Position numbers and translations under genes: made by a program | Shown here: positions 7,538 through 16,528 of the stretch, in pieces | How positions within the stretch are numbered: the first letter of the stretch is position 1 | Layout of the letters: each line of letters begins with the position of its first letter | Notes under the pieces: generated by a model | What the model was told of the DNA's origin: nothing | The model's input: the letters and a program-made list of their open reading frames with translations, nothing else | The model's database searches: none | From: an uncultured Eubacteriales bacterium | GTDB lineage: Bacteria > Bacillota > Clostridia > Lachnospirales > Lachnospiraceae | NCBI GenBank assembly: GCA_900314565.1 | Contig: OMVU01000002.1 | Span: 39,105-103,104, forward strand | DNA length: 64,000 nt | Direction of reading: 5' to 3'

Positions 7538-8716
7538 TCAATTTAAAGTCCACATCTGCGCCGCTGACCCGTTCGGAGCATATGCCCAGACGTTAGTTCC
7601 CTGGCGGGCCTGGCCGCCCGCGACATCAAGCGCTGTGCCGAGGGCAGAGATGATGGTAAAGCTCCCGTTTTCTTCCTGCACGATCGTCCATCTCTGCGCT
7701 GCACTTCCGTTCGGCTGATACTTCCACACATTTGCACCGGATGCTCTGCTTCCCCCGTAAATATCGAGCACTTTTCCGGTCCCGTCGTCATAGATCGTAT
7801 AATATCCGCTGCTGCTGTGGACCACTGTGAAATCCTGTCTGCTCTTCCCGACAACGATATTATCTCCGTTCGAGTTCAGATAGAGTGAGCCATCCAGCAC
7901 CGTTCCGATCCGATAGGTTCCGTCCAGCGTATCCGCCGCGTCACACCGCTCAATATAGAATTTCTGTGCGGCAGAGCCGTTCGCGGTGTATGCCCATACA
8001 TTCGTCCCGCTCGCCATAGAACCTCCGGCGACGTCAAGGACATTTCCCAGACTGTTCACAAAGGTATACGACCCGTCGCCGTTGTCCCGGATGTCCCAGA
8101 GCTGCGCAGCCGAATCATTTCTCCTGTACTGTGCAATATTGGTCCCTGCACGCGAACTGCCTCCGGTGACATCGATCGCCTTTCCGCCCCGGTAGCATGT
8201 GATGACCCAGCCGGCATCCGTCTGCCGGAACACGAATTTCTGCGCATCCGAATTATTATCCTGATAAATGCGGATATTCGCCTGGTTCCGTACACTTCCG
8301 CCTTCGACGTCCAGACTCATATAAACAGCGCTCACGGGATGGATCTCGTAGATTCCGCCGTCCTCGAGCGGGTCGCTCTGCTCGTCCGGAAGCTCATCCG
8401 TCACATCATCAAGGACAAAGAGCTGCGCACTCGAGTAATTCTTATCATAGAGCCATATCTGCTGCTGATTGGAAATCTGTCCCATGTAAATATCGACGAC
8501 CCGCCGGCCGAGCATGGACTGCATAAAGACTCTTCCGATCTCATAGCCGACCGGATTCCAGCACTGAGCCGGGGTCGCATTCATGCCGTAATGCCAGATC
8601 GCAGTCCCGGACTGATTCTGTCCCATGTAGATATCCAGCACACACGCTGTCCTGAAAATAATAATCCTCTGATCTGTAATACGCGTTATCGCGCTCCACA
8701 AGGACAGCATTGTCAT
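7538..8716 (-). CDS. Ricin-type lectin repeat region (out-of-frame 3' part of CotH/lectin gene)
   Basis: This 392-codon frame encodes about seven ricin B-type beta-trefoil repeats. Each has a VLDIYGG-like strand and ends in a Q-x-W/F motif (AQCW, AQLF, AQKF, AQLW, AQKF, AQRW, AQMW), typical of secreted carbohydrate-binding modules. The nominal ATG at 8716 lies in sequence that is CotH-like in the other frame, so real homology begins only near 8650. There is no signal peptide. The frame is shifted by +1 relative to the gene at 8541-9809. The likeliest reading is the carbohydrate-binding tail of that secreted protein, disconnected by a frameshift, with loss of the rest of the CotH domain. Confidence 0.75.
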   Translation of the reverse strand: MTMLSLWSAITRITDQRIIIFRTACVLDIYMGQNQSGTAIWHYGMNATPAQCWNPVGYEIGRVFMQSMLGRRVVDIYMGQISNQQQIWLYDKNYSSAQLFVLDDVTDELPDEQSDPLEDGGIYEIHPVSAVYMSLDVEGGSVRNQANIRIYQDNNSDAQKFVFRQTDAGWVITCYRGGKAIDVTGGSSRAGTNIAQYRRNDSAAQLWDIRDNGDGSYTFVNSLGNVLDVAGGSMASGTNVWAYTANGSAAQKFYIERCDAADTLDGTYRIGTVLDGSLYLNSNGDNIVVGKSRQDFTVVHSSSGYYTIYDDGTGKVLDIYGGSRASGANVWKYQPNGSAAQRWTIVQEENGSFTIISALGTALDVAGGQARQGTNVWAYAPNGSAAQMWTLN

Positions 8717-9809
8717 CGGACACTTCGATCCGGTCCTTCCCGAACTGGACCTTCTCGAAAATCAGATAAAGACCGACGTACTCTCCGTCGAACCATACAT
8801 CGCTGTACTCGCAGTTCTGTACGGTGGCGTGACCGATCGCCTCACTGAGCTCCTCCGCGACCTTATTCTTCATGAGCGAGGCGTCTGCCGAAGCCGGGAT
8901 CAGGAGCCAGGTCTTCGAGTCCTTCATCCCGAGGACAGACTTCTTCTTCTGAAGCTTGATCTGGTAGCCTTTCTTGGACCAGTTCGTCCAGCTGGTATTG
9001 CCGCGTCCCTTGACCTCTACCCCGGTCTCGGAAAGAACACTGCCGTCGACGGAAGTCAGCGTAATGGCATTGTCCTTATACCTGATCTCTTTATCCTTCT
9101 GGATCTCGGCGAGTGTCGTCCCGTTCAGGGAAATGAAAAGACTCGGCACCGTCGACTGCATGACACACAGAGGGAATTCTCCCGCTTCGGTGCCGACCGT
9201 TACAGTTTCCCCCGGGGAAAATGCTCCGGTCATCGAGGTCCCGTCCTCCGAGATCGCAAAGCCATCCGGAACGGAAGTAAATACTGTCGCCGAGCTGACC
9301 GTCATATTGGAAAGGTCTGTGCAGTTCGTCGCAAAAATGTAATGAATCCCGTCCCTCACATATTCGCGGACCGTATTGCCGGCGCTGTCTGTTACCGTGA
9401 AGCCGGTCACGGCTGTCTCGGCCGCCTGGACCATCTGTGCCTCTACCTGCTCCTCCGCGACCGCATAAGCTGTCTCATTCGAGATGCCGAGAAGTTCCTT
9501 TTCCTCGTCCGTGAGGTCACCGGAACCGCTCACTTCTGCTGCCTGTGCAGCCGCCGCATCGACATAAGAGCTGTCGTAACCATCGTAGATATTCTGATCT
9601 CCCTGCGAAAAAGAGGCAGTTCCCTCACCGGGAGTTTCTTCATAATGATCAGCAGAAGAACCTGTATCTTCACCCCCCTCACTGGCAAAAGATCCGGCGT
9701 CCTCCTCAATAACGGCTTCAGCATAATCCTGCGTATCCGCCGCGGCATAGACTGCCGCTGGCTGCGACAGGATGACCGCTCCGGCAAGAACTGCAGACAT
9801 GATTTTCAT
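8541..9809 (-). CDS. Secreted CotH-kinase-family protein, truncated by frameshift
   Basis: A signal peptide (about 1-23, cleaved near VYAAA) is followed by an acidic low-complexity region, an all-beta region of about 100 residues, and then a CotH-like domain. Visible CotH motifs are VKGRGNTSWTNW, KKGYQIKL, KTWLLIPASAD, LMKNKVAEEL and GEYVGLYLIFEKV. The homology stops at SEDYYFQDS near 8650, after which this frame reads nonsense to 8541. The lectin repeats continue in the +1 frame. CotH domains normally run about 150 residues further, so a deletion as well as a frameshift is likely. CotH proteins phosphorylate spore-coat or, in secreted forms, extracellular proteins. The gene separates smpB from ssrA. 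Confidence 0.75.
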   Translation of the reverse strand: MKIMSAVLAGAVILSQPAAVYAAADTQDYAEAVIEEDAGSFASEGGEDTGSSADHYEETPGEGTASFSQGDQNIYDGYDSSYVDAAAAQAAEVSGSGDLTDEEKELLGISNETAYAVAEEQVEAQMVQAAETAVTGFTVTDSAGNTVREYVRDGIHYIFATNCTDLSNMTVSSATVFTSVPDGFAISEDGTSMTGAFSPGETVTVGTEAGEFPLCVMQSTVPSLFISLNGTTLAEIQKDKEIRYKDNAITLTSVDGSVLSETGVEVKGRGNTSWTNWSKKGYQIKLQKKKSVLGMKDSKTWLLIPASADASLMKNKVAEELSEAIGHATVQNCEYSDVWFDGEYVGLYLIFEKVQFGKDRIEVSDDNAVLVERDNAYYRSEDYYFQDSVCAGYLHGTESVRDCDLALRHECDPGSVLESGRL

Positions 9810-10017
9810 CAGGATTCGTCTTTTCTCCTTTTCAACCCTCTCTTATTAATTACTGTCACTCCATACCCTGTTGCCTCAAAGAGTGAGTAAAACATCATAC
9901 AGCTGTCTGAACCCCCAGTCAGCACCCTCCATTTTCCGGCGGCTCTCAGACATGCACAGTTGAAAATGACGTGCACATCACGTAAGAACGCCAGGGCGTT
10001 CCTGATGCACTTTACAC

Positions 10018-10485
10018 TCAGAAATTCCTGATCTTGAACTCCCTCTGGGCTTCTCTTTTTGCGTCTTTCGCCGCGATGTCCGCTCTCTTATCATAGAGCT
10101 TCTTGCCCTTTGCAAGCCCGATCTCTACCTTGACAAGGCTGCCCTTCAGATAGACCTGCAGCGGCATCAGGGTATATCCTTTCTCCCTGATCTTTTCTCC
10201 GAGCTTTCTGATCTCATATTTGTGGAGAAGGAGCTTTCTGGTCCGAAGCGGATCCTTGTTGAAGATATTTCCCTTCTCGTACGGGGATATATGCATCCCG
10301 ACGATGTTCATCTGCCCCGCCTTTATCTCCACGTACGCTTCCTTGATCGAGCACTTACCCATCCGGATCGATTTCACTTCTGTTCCGGCCAGGGAAATGC
10401 CCGCCTCATATTTCTCCAAAATGAAATAATCGTGATATGCCTTTTTATTGTTGGCGATTAATTTGACACTGCTTTTTTCAGCCAT
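10018..10485 (-). CDS. smpB: SsrA-binding protein SmpB
   Basis: SmpB is the obligate partner of tmRNA, binding its tRNA-like end and occupying the decoding centre during ribosome rescue. The 155 residues are standard for the family. Visible features are the start [32 protein letters not shown], and the basic C-terminal tail [26 protein letters not shown] precedes the ATG. It follows rnr in the same direction, an order common in Firmicutes. RNase R degrades the defective mRNAs released by this system. Confidence 0.97.
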   Translation of the reverse strand: MAEKSSVKLIANNKKAYHDYFILEKYEAGISLAGTEVKSIRMGKCSIKEAYVEIKAGQMNIVGMHISPYEKGNIFNKDPLRTRKLLLHKYEIRKLGEKIREKGYTLMPLQVYLKGSLVKVEIGLAKGKKLYDKRADIAAKDAKREAQREFKIRNF

Positions 10486-10758
10486 AACTCCTCCGGATGC
10501 TGCTTTTCTTCTCAGCTTACAGATGCCGTCTGCATCATTCTAACATTTCCCGTAATTTGGGACAAGCGCACGTTTTTACGCTCGCCCGTATGCAAAGCAC
10601 TTTCGATCTCTGCTTTGAGTATCGCAGCAAGATCCCGTTTTGCGCCTGTATTCGGAGCACCTGCTGCGAGTCAACTCACTGATGACTGAGTCACGAATAT
10701 CCCGCGCTGATCTGATGAACTCTTCCTGCGTGCTGATCAGCCCGGTATCGGCCGGGCC

Positions 10759-13017
10759 TCACGCCAGCTCGAACTCGATCGTCCGCATCCGAAGATCCGC
10801 ATCTTTCATGATGACTCTGATCGGATCTCCGATCCTGAGTGTCCGCCCGGACAGACGTCCGTTCATTTCCTGCCTGCCCTCATCAAAAATGTAATAATCA
10901 TCCGAGAGATCATGCACTCTGATGAGCCCCTCAACGGTATTGGGCAGCTCCACATAGACGCCCCAGGATGTGATCTGGGTTATGGTACCCTCAAAAGTTT
11001 CCCCGATATGCGGGATCATGTACTGGGCTTTTTTGAGCTTCACCGTCTCCCGTTCCGTTTCCTCCGCCCGCCGCTCGGCAGCTGAGCTTTTAAGAGCGAC
11101 ATCGGAAAGAATCTCCCTGTAATGCTGCTTCCTTGATTCCGTCATTCTCTCACGAAGCACTTCATGGATGATGCGATGGATCTGAAGATCCGGATACCGT
11201 CTGATCGGAGATGTAAAATGACAATAATATTTCGCCGCAAGCCCGAAATGCCCCTCGCACTCCGACGAATATCTGGCTTTGGACATGGAACGGAGCAGAA
11301 GCCTGCTCACCAGCTGCTCGCAGGGAGCCCCTTTGATCGTCTTCTGAAGCCTCTGGATCTCTTTCGGAGCAATAGAAGACTTCATACGGTCTGCCCGAAG
11401 TCCCTGACGCCGCACAAAGCTTAAGATGTTCTCGATCTTCTCCGGATCCGGGTCACCGTGCACGCGGTAGACGAACGGGATCTTCTTTCTGAAAAATTCC
11501 TCCGCGACCGTCTCGTTGGCCGTCAGCATGAAGTCTTCGATGATGCGCGTCGCATCCGTCGCGATTTCCGGGACGATATCGATCGGCAGCCCGTTTTCAT
11601 CGAGAACGACCTTTGCTTCCGGAAAATCAAAGTCGATGGCACCTCGCTTTTCCCGCCTTCTGCGGATCTTAAGCGAGAGCTCATACATGAGCGCGATCAT
11701 CGATGTATATTCCCCGTAGCCCTCCGGAATTTTGCTCATATCGATGCCTTCCGATGCTCCGGACGCGTCCTTATCCTTATCCTTATCCTTATCCTTATCC
11801 GCTGCGTGCGGCGCTTCCGTTTCAGCAGAGTTCTGCAGATTTCCTGTTCCTGCAGGATTCTCCTCTTCAGCAGCCTTCTGCAGATTTCCTGCACCTGCTG
11901 GATCCTCTTCTTCAGCAGCCTTCTGCAGATTTTTTTTACCTGCAGGATCCTCCTCTTCAGCAGATTTCTGCAGATTATTGATATCAGCAGAATCCTCCGG
12001 GACTTTCTTTGCCGGATTCAGGGCGTCGATCACCTTCTGGACCTCCGGATAGCTCATCCGCTTGTCCACCCGAATTACGCTCTCTACGATCCGATGGTCG
12101 GTGACCGCTCCGTTTTTGTCGAGCGTCATCAGGGCTGACAGTGTAAGACGATCCTCGCCGGCGTTCAGGGAACAGATCCCGTTCGAGAGTCGTTCCGGAA
12201 GCATCGGGATCACCCGGTCTGCCAGATAGACGGAGGTGCCGCGGAGAAGCGCCTCCCGGTCGAGCGCTGATTTCTCCTGGACATAATTGGAGACGTCCGC
12301 AATGTGGACGCCGAGAACATACCCGTCACCGTCCCTTGAGATCGTCACTGCGTCGTCGAGATCCTTTGCGTCCGGTCCGTCGATCGTGACTGTGCAAAGG
12401 CCGCGCAGATCTTCTCTTCCGGCAAGATCGCCCGGGATCACATGATCGGGGACACGCTCCGCCTGCAGAACGACCTTCTCCGGAAAGACCATCGGAAGCT
12501 CCATGGATCTCGCCACAGCCAGAATATCCGTCCCGGGATCGTCCTCATTTCCGAGGATCTCCGTTATCTCCCCGCTGGGATTCTCGTGGCTGTTCCCGTA
12601 TTTTCTGATCTCGGCGACGACCTTGTCCCCGTTTTTTGCTCCTTTTGACTTGTCGAAGGGCACAATCAGTACCAGGTCAAATTTCGGATCATCCGAGATC
12701 ACCCAGCCTTCCCACTTCTTTCTGAGATAGGAACCGACGACCGTGCGGGTCCCTCTCTCGATGATCTTGTCGACAGCCCCCTCGCGGCGTTTCCCGTCCC
12801 GGCTTACCAAGAGGCTCCCGAGCACGGTATCTTTGTTCATTGCTCCGTGCGTGTTCCCGGCCGCGACGAAAATATCTTCCTCATTCTCCCCGCCTTCCGG
12901 GGTAATGAAACCGAATCCGCGGGTCGTTGAGTGAAAGATTCCTCTGAACTGACGGCGGACGGCAGCCTTCACTTTTTTGTCTTTTTTTCCGATTTTATAT
13001 TTAACTCTTTTTCCCAT
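10759..13017 (-). CDS. rnr: Ribonuclease R with a repetitive insertion
   Basis: This 3'-5' exoribonuclease of the RNase II/R family degrades structured RNA and works in trans-translation quality control. Domains are a cold-shock domain (FHSTTRGFGFITPEGG), the catalytic RNB domain with the aspartate cluster in DGPDAKDLDDAV, and a C-terminal S1 domain (GTITQITSWGVYVEL). Residues about 342-418 are an insertion within the RNB region: three to four 15-residue units like NLQKAAEEEDPAGAG, then a (DK)n run. Homologues known to me lack it. Both flanks keep family sequence, so the frame is intact. The start is the ATG at 13017, six bases after GAGGA, rather than the upstream ATG at 13035. A stem without T-tract follows the stop (10738-10757). 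Confidence 0.96.
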   Translation of the reverse strand: MGKRVKYKIGKKDKKVKAAVRRQFRGIFHSTTRGFGFITPEGGENEEDIFVAAGNTHGAMNKDTVLGSLLVSRDGKRREGAVDKIIERGTRTVVGSYLRKKWEGWVISDDPKFDLVLIVPFDKSKGAKNGDKVVAEIRKYGNSHENPSGEITEILGNEDDPGTDILAVARSMELPMVFPEKVVLQAERVPDHVIPGDLAGREDLRGLCTVTIDGPDAKDLDDAVTISRDGDGYVLGVHIADVSNYVQEKSALDREALLRGTSVYLADRVIPMLPERLSNGICSLNAGEDRLTLSALMTLDKNGAVTDHRIVESVIRVDKRMSYPEVQKVIDALNPAKKVPEDSADINNLQKSAEEEDPAGKKNLQKAAEEEDPAGAGNLQKAAEEENPAGTGNLQNSAETEAPHAADKDKDKDKDKDASGASEGIDMSKIPEGYGEYTSMIALMYELSLKIRRRREKRGAIDFDFPEAKVVLDENGLPIDIVPEIATDATRIIEDFMLTANETVAEEFFRKKIPFVYRVHGDPDPEKIENILSFVRRQGLRADRMKSSIAPKEIQRLQKTIKGAPCEQLVSRLLLRSMSKARYSSECEGHFGLAAKYYCHFTSPIRRYPDLQIHRIIHEVLRERMTESRKQHYREILSDVALKSSAAERRAEETERETVKLKKAQYMIPHIGETFEGTITQITSWGVYVELPNTVEGLIRVHDLSDDYYIFDEGRQEMNGRLSGRTLRIGDPIRVIMKDADLRMRTIEFELA
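11762..11990. repeat. In-frame tandem repeats inside rnr (45-bp units and a 6-bp run)
   Basis: Three near-identical 45-bp units starting TTCTGCAGAT (plus strand) run from about 11831, followed by a partial unit to about 11985. Next to them is a hexanucleotide run TCCTTA of five to six copies at about 11767-11800, encoding Lys-Asp repeats. Both periods are multiples of three, so changes in copy number keep the reading frame. Confidence 0.9.
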
Positions 13018-13244
13018 AATTTCCTCAGGAGACATATTTTGCCCACGGCTGCGCTTTTTGCAGGCATGGCTGCAAAATAGTCATCCGACGCCATTAAGTC
13101 ACATTTAAAGCTATGTTTTGGGAAGATGTGCATCGGTCAGGACTGCTTAGCGTCGGGAAAGAAAACGGCCGCAGACAGTTTTCTCCGATTCGAATTTATT
13201 TCCGCTCTGCTGCGAACCGCTCACGCAAAGCTGGAATAAAGCTG

Positions 13245-13276
13245 AAAAATGGCGGCGCCCATACGGGCACCGCCAT
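13245..13276 (-). terminator. Terminator after secG
   Basis: On the minus strand, TGGCGGTGCCC and GGGCGCCGCCA form an 11-bp stem with a four-base loop, followed by TTTTT. The rest of the gap between secG and rnr (13018-13244) shows no convincing promoter or gene. Confidence 0.85.
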
Positions 13277-13308
13277 CTGCCATGCAGGCTTACACCTGCC
13301 GTCTTCCA

Positions 13309-13551
13309 TCAGTTGATAAAGTTCATGACTAATACAAGAGAGAGGATAAAGAACAGGGCTGCCATGATCTTGGTGGCTCTCTCAAGTCCGCCTTCCATAG
13401 AACGTCCTCTGTTCTGACCCCAGTAAGTCTCTGCAGCTCCGGCGATCGCGCCAAGACCTGCATCCTTGCCTTCCTGCATCAGTACAACGACTGTAAGCCC
13501 GATACAGTCAATCACATAAATAATTGTTAAAATGATACGCAAGATATCCAT
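13309..13551 (-). CDS. secG: Preprotein translocase subunit SecG
   Basis: SecG is a small component of the SecYEG channel that stimulates SecA-driven export. The 80 residues show two membrane segments (about 4-24 and 56-78). Between them is the conserved loop VVVLMQEGKDAGLGAIAG followed by an ETYWGQNRG-type motif. GAGGTG precedes the start. It lies upstream of rnr, as in many Firmicutes, but a clear terminator separates the two. Confidence 0.95.
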   Translation of the reverse strand: MDILRIILTIIYVIDCIGLTVVVLMQEGKDAGLGAIAGAAETYWGQNRGRSMEGGLERATKIMAALFFILSLVLVMNFIN

Positions 13552-13640
13552 ACTGCACCTCTTAAAAACATGCTATCTGGTATATTAGCACAGCCGGAAT
13601 CAAAGCGCAATATGTTTTTTGATATGCGTAAGACAGAAAG

Positions 13641-13676
13641 TTTATCGGAAGCTCCCGGAGGAGCTCCCGATAAAAA
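13641..13676 (-). terminator. Hairpin terminator after gpmI
   Basis: A perfect-looking stem (TTTATCGG plus GAGCTCC, pairing with GGAGCTTCCGATAAA) lies about 60 bp beyond the gpmI stop. Only a weak T-rich tract (ACTTTCTG) follows on the minus strand. Confidence 0.55.
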
Positions 13677-13737
13677 GCCGGTCCTGCGTCCACATTATGA
13701 TCATGAGATTCGCAAAGCGTTTCTCATAAAATGTTTT

Positions 13738-15282
13738 TTATTTCTCGACCAGAAGAGAGATTCCCGTCATCTCTGCCGGCTTCTCAAGACCCATCATCTC
13801 GATGATCGTCGGGACGATATCGCAGAGACGTCCGCCTTCCTTGAGGCCGTACTTCGGATCTGCATTTACGATGATGAACGGAACCGGGTTGGTGGAGTGC
13901 GCCGTGAACGGCTCGCCCGTCTTCTCGTCGACCATCTTATCGCAGTTGCCGTGATCAGCGCAGATGAACATCTGTCCGTTGACTTCCTTCAGGGCTTCGA
14001 CAACACGTCCTACGCAGACATCGACTGCCTCGACCGCCTTGATCGCAGCTGCCTCATTGCCGGTGTGGCCGACCATATCGCCGTTCGCGAAGTTGACGAC
14101 GATGGAGTCATACTTTCCGCTCTTGATCGCTGCTACGAGTCCGTCGCAGACCTGGTAAGCGCTCATCTCCGGCTGAAGGTCATAGGTCGCTACCTTCGGG
14201 GACGGAACAAGGAGACGGTCCTCGCCCGGGTACGGCTCTTCCTTGCCGCCGTTGAAGAAGAAGGTCACGTGAGCATACTTCTCCGTCTCAGCTGTGCGGA
14301 GCTGCTTCAGTCCGAGTTTGCTCAGATATTCGCCGAATGTGTTGGCGATTGACTGCTTCTTGAACGCGACGAACTTGTTCGGGATCGTGACATCATAATC
14401 CGTGAAGGTCACGAATGTCGTCTTGATTCTCTCACCTCTGTCAAAGCCTGTGAAATCGTCACAGCAGAATACACGTGACATCTCGCGTGCGCGGTCCGGA
14501 CGGAAGTTGAAGAAGATCACAGAATCGCCGTCCTTGATCGTAGCGACCGGAGCGCCGTCCTTCTGAACTACGAACGGAAGAACAAATTCATCCGGCTTTC
14601 CATCCGCGTAAGAAGCTGCCATGCCTTCCGGAGCTGTAGCTGCCGGAACGCCCTTGCCGTTGACCAGAGCGTCATAAGCGAGAGCAACTCGATCCCAGCG
14701 GTTGTCACGGTCCATCGCATAGTAACGGCCTGCTACTGTAGCGACCTCGCCGACACCAATCTCTTTCATCTTCGCTTCGAGCTCTTCGATATATCCCTTG
14801 CCGGATTCCGGCGGTGTATCACGGCCGTCCATGAAGCAGTGTACATAGACCTTGTCAAGGCCGTTGTCCTTTGCCATCTGGAGCAGTCCGTAGATATGTG
14901 TAATGTGGCTGTGAACGCCGCCGTCGGAGACAAGACCCATCATATGGAGAGCTGTCCCGTTCTCTTTCGCGTTGTTGACGGCCTTAAGGAGGTCTTCATT
15001 TTTAAAGAAATCTCCATCCTCGATCGCTTTGGAAATTCTTGTAAGCTCCTGATAAATGATGCGGCCCGCGCCCATATTCATGTGGCCGACCTCAGAATTG
15101 CCCATCTGGCCATCCGGAAGACCTACAGCAAGACCCGATGCATATCCCTTCTGGAACGGGCATTCCGCCTTCAGCTTATCCATAACCGGAGTGTTGGCAA
15201 GGTATACCGCGTTATGCTCATGCACATCGCTCTCGCCATAGCCGTCAAGAATCATCATAACTGTTGGTCTCTTATCATTCAT
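13738..15282 (-). CDS. gpmI: 2,3-bisphosphoglycerate-independent phosphoglycerate mutase
   Basis: This is the Mn-dependent alkaline-phosphatase-fold mutase that interconverts 3- and 2-phosphoglycerate in glycolysis. The 514 residues match the family. Visible are the N-terminal metal site VMMILDGYG, the phospho-Ser region GQMGNSEVGHMNMGAGR, VHCFMDGRDTPP, and the C-terminal metal ligands FICADHGNCDKM and FTAHSTNPVP. The open frame extends upstream, but AAGGAG directs initiation to the ATG at 15282. It is the last gene of the gap-pgk-tpiA-gpmI set. A terminator after tpiA and its own promoter suggest separate transcription. Confidence 0.97.
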   Translation of the reverse strand: MNDKRPTVMMILDGYGESDVHEHNAVYLANTPVMDKLKAECPFQKGYASGLAVGLPDGQMGNSEVGHMNMGAGRIIYQELTRISKAIEDGDFFKNEDLLKAVNNAKENGTALHMMGLVSDGGVHSHITHIYGLLQMAKDNGLDKVYVHCFMDGRDTPPESGKGYIEELEAKMKEIGVGEVATVAGRYYAMDRDNRWDRVALAYDALVNGKGVPAATAPEGMAASYADGKPDEFVLPFVVQKDGAPVATIKDGDSVIFFNFRPDRAREMSRVFCCDDFTGFDRGERIKTTFVTFTDYDVTIPNKFVAFKKQSIANTFGEYLSKLGLKQLRTAETEKYAHVTFFFNGGKEEPYPGEDRLLVPSPKVATYDLQPEMSAYQVCDGLVAAIKSGKYDSIVVNFANGDMVGHTGNEAAAIKAVEAVDVCVGRVVEALKEVNGQMFICADHGNCDKMVDEKTGEPFTAHSTNPVPFIIVNADPKYGLKEGGRLCDIVPTIIEMMGLEKPAEMTGISLLVEK

Positions 15283-15374
15283 AGCTGCTCTCCTTTTTCC
15301 TATGTGTTTTGCCTGTTCACATATTCGTATATGCGTATTCTCAGTGCACACCTGTACGCATCCTATTCTTTTAT

Positions 15375-15403
15375 ATTTTACTTCACAGGCCCACTAAAGT
15401 AAA
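15375..15403 (-). promoter_or_regulatory. Promoter of gpmI
   Basis: On the minus strand there is a -35 TTTACT at 15403-15398, a 17-bp spacer and a -10 TAAAAT at 15380-15375, about 95 bp before the gpmI start. The remainder of the gap to tpiA (15404-15621) holds a small palindrome at 15603-15619 and nothing else recognisable. Confidence 0.6.
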
Positions 15404-15621
15404 GAAACTTCGACATGAAATCAGGCGAAAGTGGGCGTGTTTTCGGCATTTTTAACAACTAACTCCTGCATCTTCCATTTTCAGGGAAAAACAAAAAGCA
15501 GCTCAGGCCCTGAACGTGTGACGTAAGCGCACTGATTCGAGTCAGCACGGGCTGCGACGGTATCAAACCGGATCCTCATAAAAGCCGCATGGATGCCGGG
15601 ACGAAAAATCGAATTTTTCCA

Positions 15622-15653
15622 CAAAAAAGGACTGCCGCTTATGCGGCAGCCCT
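15622..15653 (-). terminator. Terminator after tpiA
   Basis: On the minus strand, the stem GGGCTGCCGC / GCGGCAGTCC encloses a short loop and is followed by TTTTTT. It lies about 20 bp after the tpiA stop. Confidence 0.9.
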
Positions 15654-15674
15654 GTGTTCAATTATGGAATTGAA

Positions 15675-16427
15675 TTACTTATTGTAGTGAATGATGTCAG
15701 CAAAGCTCGGCTTCAGGGAAGCGCCGCCAACAAGACCGCCGTCGATGTTCGGCTTAGCGAAAAGCTCTGCAGCGTTGCCGCCGTTTACGGAACCGCCGTA
15801 AAGGACGCGGACTTCCTCAGCGACCTCAGCTCCGTAAAGCTCTACGAGAAGTGCACGGATCCATCCGCAGACTTCCTCTGCCTGATCAGAAGTAGCTGTA
15901 ACGCCTGTTCCGATCGCCCAGATCGGCTCATAAGCGATAACTACGTTCTTAACTGCATCAGCGTCTACGCCAAGAAGACCGATCTTGACCTGCTGGCGAA
16001 CCCATTCCTGTGTCACGCCCTGCTCTCTCTGTGTAAGAGACTCGCCGCAGCACATAAGCGGTGTAATGCCATGCTCAAGGGCCTTCAGGACTTTCTTGTT
16101 CACGATCTCATCTGTCTCAGCGAAGTACTCACGTCTCTCGGAATGTCCGATAATAACATACTTAACGCCAAGGTCATCCAGCATAGCCGGAGCGATCTCG
16201 CCTGTAAAAGCACCCTTCTCTTCAAAATACATATTCTCAGCGCCGATCTTGATGTTCGTGCCTTCAGCTGCTGCAAGAGCTGCCGGAAGATCGATTGCCG
16301 GTACGCAGAAGAGAACGTCTACATCATCAGATGCGAAAGCAGCCTTATTGTCGTTGATGAACGCTGCTGCTTCAGCCGGAGTCATATTCATTTTCCAGTT
16401 TCCTGCTGCGAGGATACGTCTTGCCAT
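15675..16427 (-). CDS. tpiA: Triosephosphate isomerase
   Basis: TpiA interconverts dihydroxyacetone phosphate and glyceraldehyde 3-phosphate. The 250-residue TIM barrel has K12 in NWKMN, catalytic H95 in IIGHSERR, E167 in [11 protein letters not shown], and the phosphate-binding [10 protein letters not shown]. An in-frame GTG three codons upstream overlaps the ribosome site AGGAGG, so the start is the ATG at 16427. It lies between pgk and gpmI. A perfect 11-bp inverted repeat sits in the pgk-tpiA spacer. Confidence 0.97.
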   Translation of the reverse strand: MARRILAAGNWKMNMTPAEAAAFINDNKAAFASDDVDVLFCVPAIDLPAALAAAEGTNIKIGAENMYFEEKGAFTGEIAPAMLDDLGVKYVIIGHSERREYFAETDEIVNKKVLKALEHGITPLMCCGESLTQREQGVTQEWVRQQVKIGLLGVDADAVKNVVIAYEPIWAIGTGVTATSDQAEEVCGWIRALLVELYGAEVAEEVRVLYGGSVNGGNAAELFAKPNIDGGLVGGASLKPSFADIIHYNK

Positions 16428-16472
16428 GGGAATCACCCTCCTTCTATTTTATATGCGTTGCTTAATTAACAG

Positions 16473-16505
16473 CCATGCGCTCTTTTTGCGCTTGAGAGCG
16501 CATGG
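16473..16505. repeat. Perfect inverted repeat in the pgk-tpiA spacer
   Basis: CCATGCGCTCT and AGAGCGCATGG form an 11-bp stem around an 11-base loop. There is no T-tract on the minus strand, so it is more likely an mRNA processing or stability hairpin, or a weak attenuator, than a terminator. Confidence 0.65.
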
Positions 16506-16528
16506 GTAATACACACTAAAAAGATTGC

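Noticed and set aside
7246-7596. 116-codon plus-strand frame between tmRNA and the lectin fragment
   Set aside because: It runs through the long inverted repeat and into the lectin coding region on the other strand. No ribosome site and no recognisable protein features.
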